Positions 50,426 to 57,720 of a DNA stretch of 64,000 nt are shown here, one piece after another. Positions within the stretch are counted from its first letter, which is position 1. Each line of letters starts with the position of its first letter. A model generated the notes under the pieces. It was not told where the DNA came from, did no database searches, and saw only the letters and a program-made list of their open reading frames with translations. Source of the DNA: Novosphingobium sp. B1 (lineage in GTDB: Bacteria; Pseudomonadota; Alphaproteobacteria; Sphingomonadales; Sphingomonadaceae). Location: positions 40,081 through 104,080 of the forward strand of contig NZ_FWXL01000010.1 in assembly GCF_900176395.1 (NCBI RefSeq). Reading direction: 5' to 3'. Made by a program: the position numbers and the translations under genes.

Positions 50426-51577
50426 TCAGTTCGGGGTGGCGATGCAGGGTGAGACGAACAGGTTGCCGCGCCATGCGCCGGCCAGCGTCTTGGCGCCGAC
50501 GAGCAGCCACATCGCCGCAAGCGCGACTGTCAGCACCGTGCCGACGAAACCGAAGAAACCGAGGTTCAGCGTCGTGCCTAGGCGTAAGGTGGCGACGGTG
50601 TAGACGCCGAGCGGAAAGGTATAGCCCCACCAGCCCAGGTTGAACGGGACGCCGGCGCGCCAGTAGCGGATGGTGATGAGCGTCGCGAGCGCCAGCCACC
50701 ACAGGCCGAAGCCCCACAGGCAGAGTCCGGCCACAACGCCGATCCCTTGCGCGACGGCACCGACACCGGCCAGCCCGTGCGCCGCGAGGATAGCCGGCGC
50801 GTCCGCCCCGAGCACCAGCATGCCCAGAGCACCCGTGCCGATCGGTCCCAGCGCCAGCCAGGAGGACGCCGCCATGCTCTCCTGCGGCAGTTTGTGGAGC
50901 GCCATGCGCAGGATGAGGATGGCGAGGATGCCGAACGCGACCGGCACCGAATAGGCCCACAGCACATAGGAGGTCGCAAGCGTGACGAGCTGCGCGTGAG
51001 GATCGGCCAGATGCGGCGCGAGCAGCCCGCCGCTGGCGCCCGCCACTTCGGCAGCGACGACCGGCAGCAACCATACCGCGGTCATGCCGTCCAGGCTGTG
51101 CTCGTGACGGGTGAACATCATGTACGGGATCAGCACGCCACAGGCGAGCGACATGGCGGCGTCGATCCACCACAGGACGTGTGCGACCGGTACGATGCCA
51201 TTCCCGAACCGTGCGATGCCGAAGGCGAGGCAGCCGTTGATGATCGTCGCGAGGCCCATCGGGATGGCGCCGATGAACATCGACACGGTGTTATGCCCGA
51301 AGATGCGCCGCGCCTCGTGCCCGAACATCACCCAGCGCGCGCCATAAAGGCCGGCGAACAGCGCGAAGAGTGCGATATTGAAGAACCACAACACCTCGCC
51401 GACGGGTTTAAGCGAAGGCCCGATGCCGGGCACCTGCGGCAGCGCGAGCGCGAGGATACCGGTGCCCATCGTCGCGGCGAACCAGTTGGGCGTGAACTGA
51501 CGAATCATCTCGCGGGGATGATCGAGCCGGCTGAGCGGCTTGAGGCCGCTGAGAACGGAGTGCGTGTCGGCAGTCAT
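50426..51577 (-). CDS. TDT-family exporter (SLAC1/TehA type), probably for sulfite
   Basis: A 383-aa protein with ten predicted helices. Family features: FTPNWFAATMGTGILALALPQVPG, MFIGAIPMGLATIINGCLAF, NLGWWGYTFPLGVYTVATLRLG. TDT proteins include the sulfite exporter Ssu1 and TehA. Placement directly upstream of sorAB supports sulfite as substrate (inference). The start overlaps the stop of a LysR remnant by 4 nt. Confidence 0.88.
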   Translation of the reverse strand: MTADTHSVLSGLKPLSRLDHPREMIRQFTPNWFAATMGTGILALALPQVPGIGPSLKPVGEVLWFFNIALFALFAGLYGARWVMFGHEARRIFGHNTVSMFIGAIPMGLATIINGCLAFGIARFGNGIVPVAHVLWWIDAAMSLACGVLIPYMMFTRHEHSLDGMTAVWLLPVVAAEVAGASGGLLAPHLADPHAQLVTLATSYVLWAYSVPVAFGILAILILRMALHKLPQESMAASSWLALGPIGTGALGMLVLGADAPAILAAHGLAGVGAVAQGIGVVAGLCLWGFGLWWLALATLITIRYWRAGVPFNLGWWGYTFPLGVYTVATLRLGTTLNLGFFGFVGTVLTVALAAMWLLVGAKTLAGAWRGNLFVSPCIATPN

Positions 51578-51890
51578 GCGACCTGCTCCTTGATGAGGTC
51601 CGTCAGCGCGTCGGCCGCGCGGGTGCGATAGCGTTCCTTGTGGCGCAGCGCGTGAAAGGCGCGGTCGGGCAGCCCGAGCGGCAGCTCGACAAGGTCACCG
51701 GCCTTGAGCGCGCGCGCGACGACCAATCGCGACAAGACGGCAACGCCGGCACCCGCCTCGACGGCGGTGCGCACCGCCTCGTTGGACGGCAGCGTCATCG
51801 CTATCGTCAGCTGGGCCGGATCAAACCCGCGCGTTCGCAGCACGTCCTCCCCCGCCGAGGCCCGGCGTGGAGCGCGAGCAAGCGGTGGTT
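51574..51890 (-). pseudogene. LysR-family regulator, N-terminus lost
   Basis: Only the last about 90-105 residues of a LysR effector domain remain: FDPAQLTIAMTLPSNEAVRTAVEAGAGVAVLSRLVVA and LVELPLGLPDRAFHALRHKERYRTRAADAL. The HTH part is absent; upstream, the frame continues without a start to about 51890 and then loses similarity. The sulfite genes have therefore lost their cognate regulator, or the fragment is translated only as a coupling peptide for the exporter. Confidence 0.75.
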
Positions 51891-52103
51891 GCGAACAATG
51901 CCGCTCCGCCAGCCAACAGCGAACGTCGATCGAGCATCTAAATCTGTCCCAGCGTGCAGCGCAGCTCGGAAGCGATACGGACAGCCTGGTCGATCAGCAT
52001 GGGGTTACCTCGCACTCCGGCGCTTCGAAGGAGCCTCGATGGCTTGGCGAAATAGTAGCTCACGGGGGGAACCTCCTAGCTGGCGCTTGATCGAACACCA
52101 CTC
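51891..52103. other. Junction region without clear gene
   Basis: About 210 bp between the LysR remnant and the BigR operon. It has a very short minus-strand frame (MLIDQAVRIASELRCTLGQI, 52001-51939) that may be a fragment of another gene. The rest shows nothing I can support. It looks like a fusion point between two imported modules. Confidence 0.4.
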
Positions 52104-52128
52104 CATCATATATGCTACATATAAGATG
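52104..52128 (+). promoter_or_regulatory. BigR-type operator over the promoter of the persulfide operon
   Basis: An AT-rich near-palindrome with 11-bp arms catcatatatg and catataagatg (one mismatch) around cta. It covers the -10 box (TATGCT, 52111-52116; -35 TTGATC, 52087-52092) and the proposed start codon at 52126. BigR/SqrR operators in other bacteria are of this AT-rich palindromic kind. Confidence 0.8.
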
Positions 52129-52482
52129 TTTGGAGCAACTGTGCCACCTTCCCTCGTTAAAATGTCTCCGGAGCTTCTGGAGGAAAAGGCCGGCGAAGCG
52201 GAAGCGTTCCTCCGTTCGCTTGCGAGCCGGCACCGTCTGATGATCCTGTGCAGCCTGCTCGGCGGGGAGTTGTCGGTAACCGATCTGGGCGAACGCCTCG
52301 GACTGACACAGTCGAATTTGTCCCGCCATCTGGCCACGCTGCGCGACGAAGGCCTGGTCGGAACACGGCGGGAGAAAACGACGATATTCTACCGCATCAC
52401 GTCCGAGCGCGTGCTGCCGATCCTGACGGAACTCTACGCACTCTTTTGCGCCGGTGACGAAGCTGAGAGCAGAGAATCCTGA
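52126..52482 (+). CDS. bigR: BigR/SqrR-type ArsR-family persulfide sensor
   Basis: A 118-aa repressor from ATG 52126, which lies a few bases after the predicted transcription start and would be leaderless; ATG 52162 is the alternative. ArsR winged helix: ASRHRLMILCSLLGGELSVTDLGERLGLTQSNLSRHLATLRDEGLV, TTIFYRITSERV. With the first start, the two cysteines fall at positions 42 and 108, the same as the sulfide-sensing pair of Xylella BigR. It probably represses the following genes until persulfide oxidises the Cys pair. Confidence 0.88.
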   Translation: MFGATVPPSLVKMSPELLEEKAGEAEAFLRSLASRHRLMILCSLLGGELSVTDLGERLGLTQSNLSRHLATLRDEGLVGTRREKTTIFYRITSERVLPILTELYALFCAGDEAESRES

Positions 52483-52484
52483 CG

Positions 52485-52910
52485 ATGGAGGGTTTCACCC
52501 CATTCTCGGCCATCGTGGGCGGCGCGCTAATCGGCCTCTCGGCTTCCTTCCTGTGGATCGCCAATGGGCGCATCGCTGGAATCAGCGGCATCGTCGGCGG
52601 GGTGCTTGCGCCTGTCCGCGGCGAGATGGCATGGCGCGCAACATTCCTGGTCGGCCTGCTCGCCGCGCCCTTGCTCTACCGGGCGGCGGGCGGCCTGCTA
52701 CCGGACCTCACGTCGCCGGCCCCAGTCGCCGTCGTGATCGCAGCCGGCCTTCTGGTGGGATTTGGGACTCGGCTCGGGAGTGGTTGCACCAGCGGGCATG
52801 GCGTCTGCGGAATAGCGAGGCTCTCGCCCCGCTCGCTCGCCGCGACAGGCGTCTTCCTCATCACAGCGGCCGCGACTGTGTACGTCGCCCGACACGTCAT
52901 CGGACTCTGA
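52485..52910 (+). CDS. YeeE/YedE-type membrane protein (first half)
   Basis: A 141-aa protein with four helices and the family motif GFGTRLGSGCTSGHGVCGIARLSPRSL. The conserved Cys in GCTSGHG and VCG are thought to carry thiosulfate or persulfide sulfur across the membrane. It starts 2 nt after bigR and is followed by a companion half-size gene; together they equal one full YeeE. Confidence 0.9.
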   Translation: MEGFTPFSAIVGGALIGLSASFLWIANGRIAGISGIVGGVLAPVRGEMAWRATFLVGLLAAPLLYRAAGGLLPDLTSPAPVAVVIAAGLLVGFGTRLGSGCTSGHGVCGIARLSPRSLAATGVFLITAAATVYVARHVIGL

Positions 52911-52913
52911 GCA

Positions 52914-53357
52914 ATGAGGAAGCTGCTCATCGCGCTCGCCTCGGGGCTCATTTTCGGCTTCGGCCTGATCGTCTCCGCCATGATAGCCCCCAGCAAGGTT
53001 CTGGCGTTTCTTGATGTCGCCGCGCCGTCGTGGGACCCGAGCCTTGCCTTGGTGCTGGCCTCGGCCGTCATGGTTTCAGCGTTGGGATTTGCACTCGGCC
53101 GAAGGCGCGATGCTCCGCTTTTCGCACCGGCGTTCAATGGGCCATCGTCCCGGTCCCTGGACAAGAAGCTTCTCTCGGGCGCGGCTTTGTTCGGCGTCGG
53201 ATGGGGCCTCGTCGGCTACTGCCCTGGTCCGGCCCTGGTCGCCCTGAGCCTCGGAGCGCCGGCGGCGCTGGTGTTCGTCGTGGCGATGCTGGCGGGCATG
53301 GGCGTCTTCGCCCTTCAGGAACGTTATCGCGCAGCCAGGCCCGGGGCAAACCCATGA
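52914..53357 (+). CDS. YeeE/YedE-type membrane protein (second half, DUF6691)
   Basis: A 147-aa protein with four helices: ALASGLIFGFGLIVSAMIAPSKVLAFLDV near the N-terminus and LFGVGWGLVGYCPGPALVALSLGAP with the conserved Cys. These pairs of half proteins occur in BigR-controlled operons (PmpA/PmpB type). The stop overlaps the next start (ATGA). Confidence 0.9.
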   Translation: MRKLLIALASGLIFGFGLIVSAMIAPSKVLAFLDVAAPSWDPSLALVLASAVMVSALGFALGRRRDAPLFAPAFNGPSSRSLDKKLLSGAALFGVGWGLVGYCPGPALVALSLGAPAALVFVVAMLAGMGVFALQERYRAARPGANP

Positions 53358-54133
53358 CGCCGGTCGACATCCTCACGCTCATATCCGGTGTCGTCGTCGG
53401 CTTTACCCTCGGGGTGATCGGCGGCGGCGGCTCGATCCTTGCCCTGCCGTTGCTGCTGTATGTCGTGGGCATGAAGGACCCGCACGTCGCGATCGGCACG
53501 AGCGCGCTGGCGGTGGCCGCCAATGCCTTCGCCAACCTGATCCAGCACGCCCGGGCCGGAACCGTGAAGTGGCCCTGCGCCCTCGTCTTCGGGGCATCGG
53601 GCGTCATAGGCGCCCTGATCGGCTCCACCCTGGGCAAGATGGTGGCGGGTCAGCATCTCCTGGTGCTGTTCGCAGGCGTGATGATCGTGGTGGGGGTTTC
53701 CATGCTGCGCGGCAAATCCGGCGGCGGCGACCCGGGCGTGCGGATCACGCGCCCCATCGCTGTGCGGCTCGTGGCGATCGGCCTTCTCGCCGGCCTCCTG
53801 TCAGGGTTCTTCGGCATCGGCGGCGGCTTCCTGATTGTGCCCGGCATCATGCTCGGCAGCGGCATGCCCATCCTCAACGCGGTCGGATCGTCGCTGTTTT
53901 CGGTGGGAACGTTCGGATCGGCGACAGCCCTCAACTATGCCCTGTCAGGACTCGTGGATTGGCGCGTGGCCGGCTTCTTCATCGCTGGCGGGGTCGCTGG
54001 CGGCGTCGCCGGCATGCAAACCGCCATCCGGCTCGCCGATCATAAGGGCTTGCTCACCCGCATCTTCGCTTTCGTCCTGCTGGCCGTGGCCGCCTACATG
54101 CTGTTCCGCAGCCTGGGCGGGATCGGCGGCTAG
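53354..54133 (+). CDS. TauE/SafE-family sulfur exporter
   Basis: A 259-aa protein with about eight helices and the internal duplication typical of TauE/SafE: GFTLGVIGGGGSILALPLLLYVVG and GLLSGFFGIGGGFLIVPGIMLGSGMP. Likely exports sulfite formed by the persulfide dioxygenase encoded next. ATG 53354 overlaps the preceding stop. Confidence 0.92.
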   Translation: MTPVDILTLISGVVVGFTLGVIGGGGSILALPLLLYVVGMKDPHVAIGTSALAVAANAFANLIQHARAGTVKWPCALVFGASGVIGALIGSTLGKMVAGQHLLVLFAGVMIVVGVSMLRGKSGGGDPGVRITRPIAVRLVAIGLLAGLLSGFFGIGGGFLIVPGIMLGSGMPILNAVGSSLFSVGTFGSATALNYALSGLVDWRVAGFFIAGGVAGGVAGMQTAIRLADHKGLLTRIFAFVLLAVAAYMLFRSLGGIGG

Positions 54134-54152
54134 ACACCATTGGAGACCGATC

Positions 54153-54902
54153 ATGATCTTTCGTCAGTTGTTCGAGCCGGAGTCCTCGACCTACACCTAC
54201 CTCCTCGGTTGCCCGGAGACGCGCAAAGCCGTCCTGATCGATCCTGTCCTCGAAACGATCGAACGCGACCTTGCCGCGCTTCAGGAACTGGATCTCGAAC
54301 TGGCTTATACGTTGGAGACGCATGTGCATGCGGACCACGTCACATCGGCCTGCTATCTGCGCAGCCTTACCGGCTCCAAGATCGCGTACCCCGCCATGGA
54401 CGGCCTTCCCTGTGCTGACGTGGGGGTCGCCGAGGACCAGCCTTTGACTGTCGGCGCGCTCAAGCTTCAGCCGCTGTTTACGCCGGGGCACACCGACGCC
54501 CACCATACCTACCTGGTTGAGCAGCCCGATGGTCTTCGCGCCTTCACCGGCGACGCCCTGCTAATCGACGGCTGTGGCCGCACCGACTTCCAAAACGGTG
54601 ACGCCGCCACCCTTTATCACTCCGTCACGCAGAAGATTTTCACGCTGCCGGGCGATGGTCTGATCTACCCGGCTCACGACTACAATCATCGCCACATCAC
54701 GACAGTGGCGCAGGAGCGTGAACGGAACCCGCGCCTTGCGGGCAAGACCGTTCAGGAATTCGTCGCGATCATGGCCGCTCTCGATCTTCCCTACCCAAAG
54801 AAGATCGACGTTGCCGTTCCGGCAAACAAGCTTTGCGGTGATTGCCCGACAGATTTGCCGGAAATGCTGCGCCAGATAGGCGGCAAGTCCGAGCAGGGCT
54901 GA
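54153..54902 (+). CDS. ETHE1/Blh-type persulfide dioxygenase
   Basis: A 249-aa metallo-beta-lactamase-fold enzyme. Iron ligands are seen in [11 protein letters not shown] (His57, His59, Asp61, His62), TPGHTDAHH and [16 protein letters not shown]; the C-terminus contains [14 protein letters not shown]. It oxidises glutathione persulfide to sulfite. TGGAGACC is the ribosome site 5-9 nt before ATG 54153. In Xylella and Agrobacterium the equivalent gene (blh) is the main BigR target. Confidence 0.93.
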   Translation: MIFRQLFEPESSTYTYLLGCPETRKAVLIDPVLETIERDLAALQELDLELAYTLETHVHADHVTSACYLRSLTGSKIAYPAMDGLPCADVGVAEDQPLTVGALKLQPLFTPGHTDAHHTYLVEQPDGLRAFTGDALLIDGCGRTDFQNGDAATLYHSVTQKIFTLPGDGLIYPAHDYNHRHITTVAQERERNPRLAGKTVQEFVAIMAALDLPYPKKIDVAVPANKLCGDCPTDLPEMLRQIGGKSEQG

Positions 54903-54938
54903 GCCATCCGATACAGGTTCATTTACAGGAGAAAGTCG

Positions 54939-55325
54939 ATGCCAACACGCACCTCGAAACAACTCGTTTCCGAAGCGAATGCGATTGTCGAAACTATCGC
55001 GCCTGACGATGCAGCCAAACTTGTCGGCAATCCCAAGGTCCAGTTCGTTGACATCCGCGAGCCAGGGGAAGTCGCAAAATCGGGGCTGGTGGCTGGTGCG
55101 GTGCATGTCCCGCGTGGCCTTCTGGAATTCCAGGTCGATCCTGAAAGCCCCACCCACAATGCCAAACTCGCCAGTGGATCGCGGTTGGTGCTCTATTGTG
55201 GGTCCGGCGCCCGCTCGGCGCTGGCCGCAAAATCACTCAAGGAGATGGGCGTGGAGAATGTCGCCCACGTCCCCGGCGGGTTTGCGGCGCTCAAGGATGC
55301 CGGCGCTTCAATCGCACCGGAATAA
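54939..55325 (+). CDS. Rhodanese-domain sulfurtransferase
   Basis: A 128-aa single-domain rhodanese: [31 protein letters not shown], catalytic loop [15 protein letters not shown] with Cys87, and [15 protein letters not shown]. It would move sulfane sulfur between glutathione, thiosulfate and sulfite as partner of the dioxygenase. AGGAG precedes ATG 54939. Confidence 0.93.
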   Translation: MPTRTSKQLVSEANAIVETIAPDDAAKLVGNPKVQFVDIREPGEVAKSGLVAGAVHVPRGLLEFQVDPESPTHNAKLASGSRLVLYCGSGARSALAAKSLKEMGVENVAHVPGGFAALKDAGASIAPE

Positions 55326-55371
55326 CCCATGGCGCGCTCGAGCGCCGCTTCTCGCAGGCAGGATACAATCC

Positions 55372-56247
55372 TTGGATAGCCATATCGCATTCGCCAGCCT
55401 CGGATTGAGCCCGATAGCCATCTCCATAGGCCCGCTCGACATCCGCTGGTACTCGCTGGCCTATATCGCCGGCATCATTGCCGGGTGGTGGTATCTGCTG
55501 CGGCTGCTGGCCCAACCAGCGGCCCCGATGAACCGCGCACAAGCCGACGATCTCGTGTTCTACGCGACGTTGGGCGTTATCCTCGGTGGCCGTCTCGGCT
55601 ATGTGATCTTTTACGGTCCTGAGATGATCTTCGACCCCCTGCAAATCCTCAAGCTGTGGGACGGCGGCATGTCGTTCCACGGGGGTGCAGCTGGCGTCTC
55701 GCTCGCGCTGATCCTGTTCGCGCGACGACACGGCCTCGAATGGCTGCGGGTCCATGATTATGTCGCCTGCACCGTGCCGATCGGCCTGTTCTTCGGCCGC
55801 CTCGCTAATTTCGTGAATGGTGAGCTTTGGGGAAAGCCCACCGATGTGCCTTGGGCGATTGTGTTCCCCGGAAGTCGCGATGGCCTCGCGCGTCACCCGA
55901 GCCAGCTCTACGAAGCCGGGCTGGAAGGACTGGTCTTGTTTGCCGTGCTCGCGTGCCTTTTCTGGTTTACCAACGCCCGACGTCGCCCTGGCATGCTCGT
56001 CGGCGTGTTCCTTCTTGGCTATGGGCTCGCTCGCTTCATTGTCGAATTCTTCCGGGAGCCGGATGCCCAGCTTGTCGGCTTCACAGCCAGAACAGGGCTT
56101 CATATGGGTCAGTGGCTCACCGTGCCGATGATTGCCGCAGGTATCTATTTGATAGTCGCAGCTTGGCGCGCCGGCTCGCGCAACCAGCAGGGCAAATCAG
56201 TAAAAAGTGAGCCAGCAATCATGCCAAAATCGAGTTGCAGTGAATAG
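55372..56247 (+). CDS. lgt: Prolipoprotein diacylglyceryl transferase Lgt, TTG start
   Basis: A 291-aa membrane enzyme. No ATG exists near the expected N-terminus; TTG 55372 with AGGAT 8 nt upstream gives [32 protein letters not shown]. Lgt hallmarks: [58 protein letters not shown]. It adds the lipid to lipoprotein precursors. A second copy of a housekeeping gene on a plasmid is unusual; it follows rhodanese and may serve the plasmid lipoproteins. Confidence 0.9.
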   Translation: MDSHIAFASLGLSPIAISIGPLDIRWYSLAYIAGIIAGWWYLLRLLAQPAAPMNRAQADDLVFYATLGVILGGRLGYVIFYGPEMIFDPLQILKLWDGGMSFHGGAAGVSLALILFARRHGLEWLRVHDYVACTVPIGLFFGRLANFVNGELWGKPTDVPWAIVFPGSRDGLARHPSQLYEAGLEGLVLFAVLACLFWFTNARRRPGMLVGVFLLGYGLARFIVEFFREPDAQLVGFTARTGLHMGQWLTVPMIAAGIYLIVAAWRAGSRNQQGKSVKSEPAIMPKSSCSE

Positions 56248-56250
56248 GAA

Positions 56251-56853
56251 CTAGCGGTCGCTATCCTGCTGCTCCTCAAGGCTAGCACCAACTTTGATTG
56301 TGCATCGCACCGTCTCGCGCGTTCGGGCTGCGGCCTTGCTGCACCCTTCGATCGTTTCGCGATTGGCCAACACCATCCTGTCGGCCGCTATGATCGCGCG
56401 GAACGCGGTGGGCGAGGCGGCCTGCATCATCCGCTGCCCGCCTTCCCACATTGACAGGTCGAGCGCTCGCGCCGCCATCTTTTCCGGCCATTGCCAGCTC
56501 GCCGGCACGGCACGCGCGACGACGCCGGCGAACGCCGCCCAAAGCACCATGCCGAGCACCACTCCGCCGATCGCCGTCCACATCAACCAGCGGTTCTGCT
56601 CGTAGCCCCGCCGCGCCGATGCGGTGACGCCCTGAAGCGCCCGAGTTGCATCCTTCAGCTCTGCGGCTGCGGTCGCGATCGTCCGCCGGTCCTCGGCGCG
56701 GGCGTCACCGCCTGCCGCTACGATCCGGTCAACAACGTGACGCGGCGTTGCTCCGTCCCTGGCTGCCGTCACCAGCGCGTCGGCGCGCTGCAAGGTGGCG
56801 TCGATCTTCTGCACCATGCCCGCCAGCGTCTCGCTATACGGCGACCTTGGCAT
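56251..56853 (-). CDS. DUF6118-like membrane protein, N-terminus short
   Basis: A 200-aa protein with an N-terminal helical region (SETLAGMVQKIDATLQRADALV), one membrane helix (LMWTAIGGVVLGMVLWAAFAGVVA) and the segment PASWQWPEKMAARALDLSMWEGGQRMM, seen in plasmid DUF6118 proteins. Family members have about 60-100 more residues at the N-terminus; an in-frame TAG lies right before ATG 56853. It may be a truncated gene. Function unknown. Confidence 0.7.
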   Translation of the reverse strand: MPRSPYSETLAGMVQKIDATLQRADALVTAARDGATPRHVVDRIVAAGGDARAEDRRTIATAAAELKDATRALQGVTASARRGYEQNRWLMWTAIGGVVLGMVLWAAFAGVVARAVPASWQWPEKMAARALDLSMWEGGQRMMQAASPTAFRAIIAADRMVLANRETIEGCSKAAARTRETVRCTIKVGASLEEQQDSDR

Positions 56854-57151
56854 AGCCTAACGCCACGAAGCCGGTGTCGACGCCGTTCGTACAAGCTTCT
56901 GCCATGCGGACTCCTGTTTTGGCGAACGGCGGTTAGAATGCGTTGGGTTAACCTGCGGGGTCGATGTTGACTGCGGAGGTGGCAATCGCGAAGTGAACCG
57001 CGAATCCGAACCGCACGCTGAGCGCTCGGGCGATCGCTCGCCCGCTACAGATCAGTCGAACAACCGTCCAAGGAACCCTCGGCGACCCCGGTGCCCGCAG
57101 TCATCGGTATGTCTGACATGGAATGGTCCTTTCCGATTGGTCCTATGAGGC
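56854..57151. other. Spacer with remnant frames
   Basis: Contains a 23-codon minus-strand frame beginning at 56907 (MAEACTNGVDTGF), which may be the detached start of the DUF6118 gene. It also has a 24-codon minus-strand frame at 57045-57119 (MSDIPMTAGTGVAEGSLDGC) with AAAGGA upstream, which looks like the 5' end of a lost gene that once followed lspA. Nothing else supported. Confidence 0.35.
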
Positions 57152-57718
57152 TCAACCCACAAATCTCGATCTCCCCGGCGCCTTCGCAATCGAGACGGTC
57201 GATCGCGCCGGCCAAAGGGAGCCTGTAATCAGCAGGACGACGCCGACCGTGATCATGACGTCCGCCATGTTGAAGGCGGGCCAATGCCAATCGCCAACGT
57301 GAAGGTCGAGGAAATCGGTTACCGCACCGTGACGCACCCGGTCCACCACGTTGCCGGCGGCACCGCCAGCAATCAGGCCTAGGGCAAATGTCTCGATGCG
57401 CCTTGTCGTTCGCACGGCCCATACGAGCAGCCCCGCCGTGATCGCCGCCATGATCGCTGCGAGCAACAGCGGTTGCTCGACGAAAAGCTCGCGAAACATC
57501 CCGAAACTGACACCCGTATTGAAACCGAGCACGAGATTGAAAAATGGTGTGATCTTGATCATGTGCGGCGGGATCATCACAATGTTGACGATCAGCCATT
57601 TCGTGACGAAGTCGATAGTGAGCGCGATGAAAAGCGCGGCGCCGGCCAGCGCAGCTCGTCCCACCAAGGTTCTGGATTGCACAGTCAATACGTCCTCATA
57701 TCTGCTTCCAGATGCCAT
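57152..57718 (-). CDS. lspA: Lipoprotein signal peptidase LspA (PbrC-like)
   Basis: A 188-aa membrane peptidase with four helices and the catalytic Asp motifs GGAAGNVVDRVRHGAVTDFLDLHVGDWHWPAFNMADVMI. LspA cleaves lipidated prolipoproteins. Lying 2 nt after a P1B-2 ATPase gene, it corresponds to pbrC of the Cupriavidus lead-resistance operon (pbrTRABCD). With lgt on the same plasmid the lipoprotein pathway is partly duplicated. Confidence 0.92.
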   Translation of the reverse strand: MASGSRYEDVLTVQSRTLVGRAALAGAALFIALTIDFVTKWLIVNIVMIPPHMIKITPFFNLVLGFNTGVSFGMFRELFVEQPLLLAAIMAAITAGLLVWAVRTTRRIETFALGLIAGGAAGNVVDRVRHGAVTDFLDLHVGDWHWPAFNMADVMITVGVVLLITGSLWPARSTVSIAKAPGRSRFVG

Positions 57719-57720
57719 GA

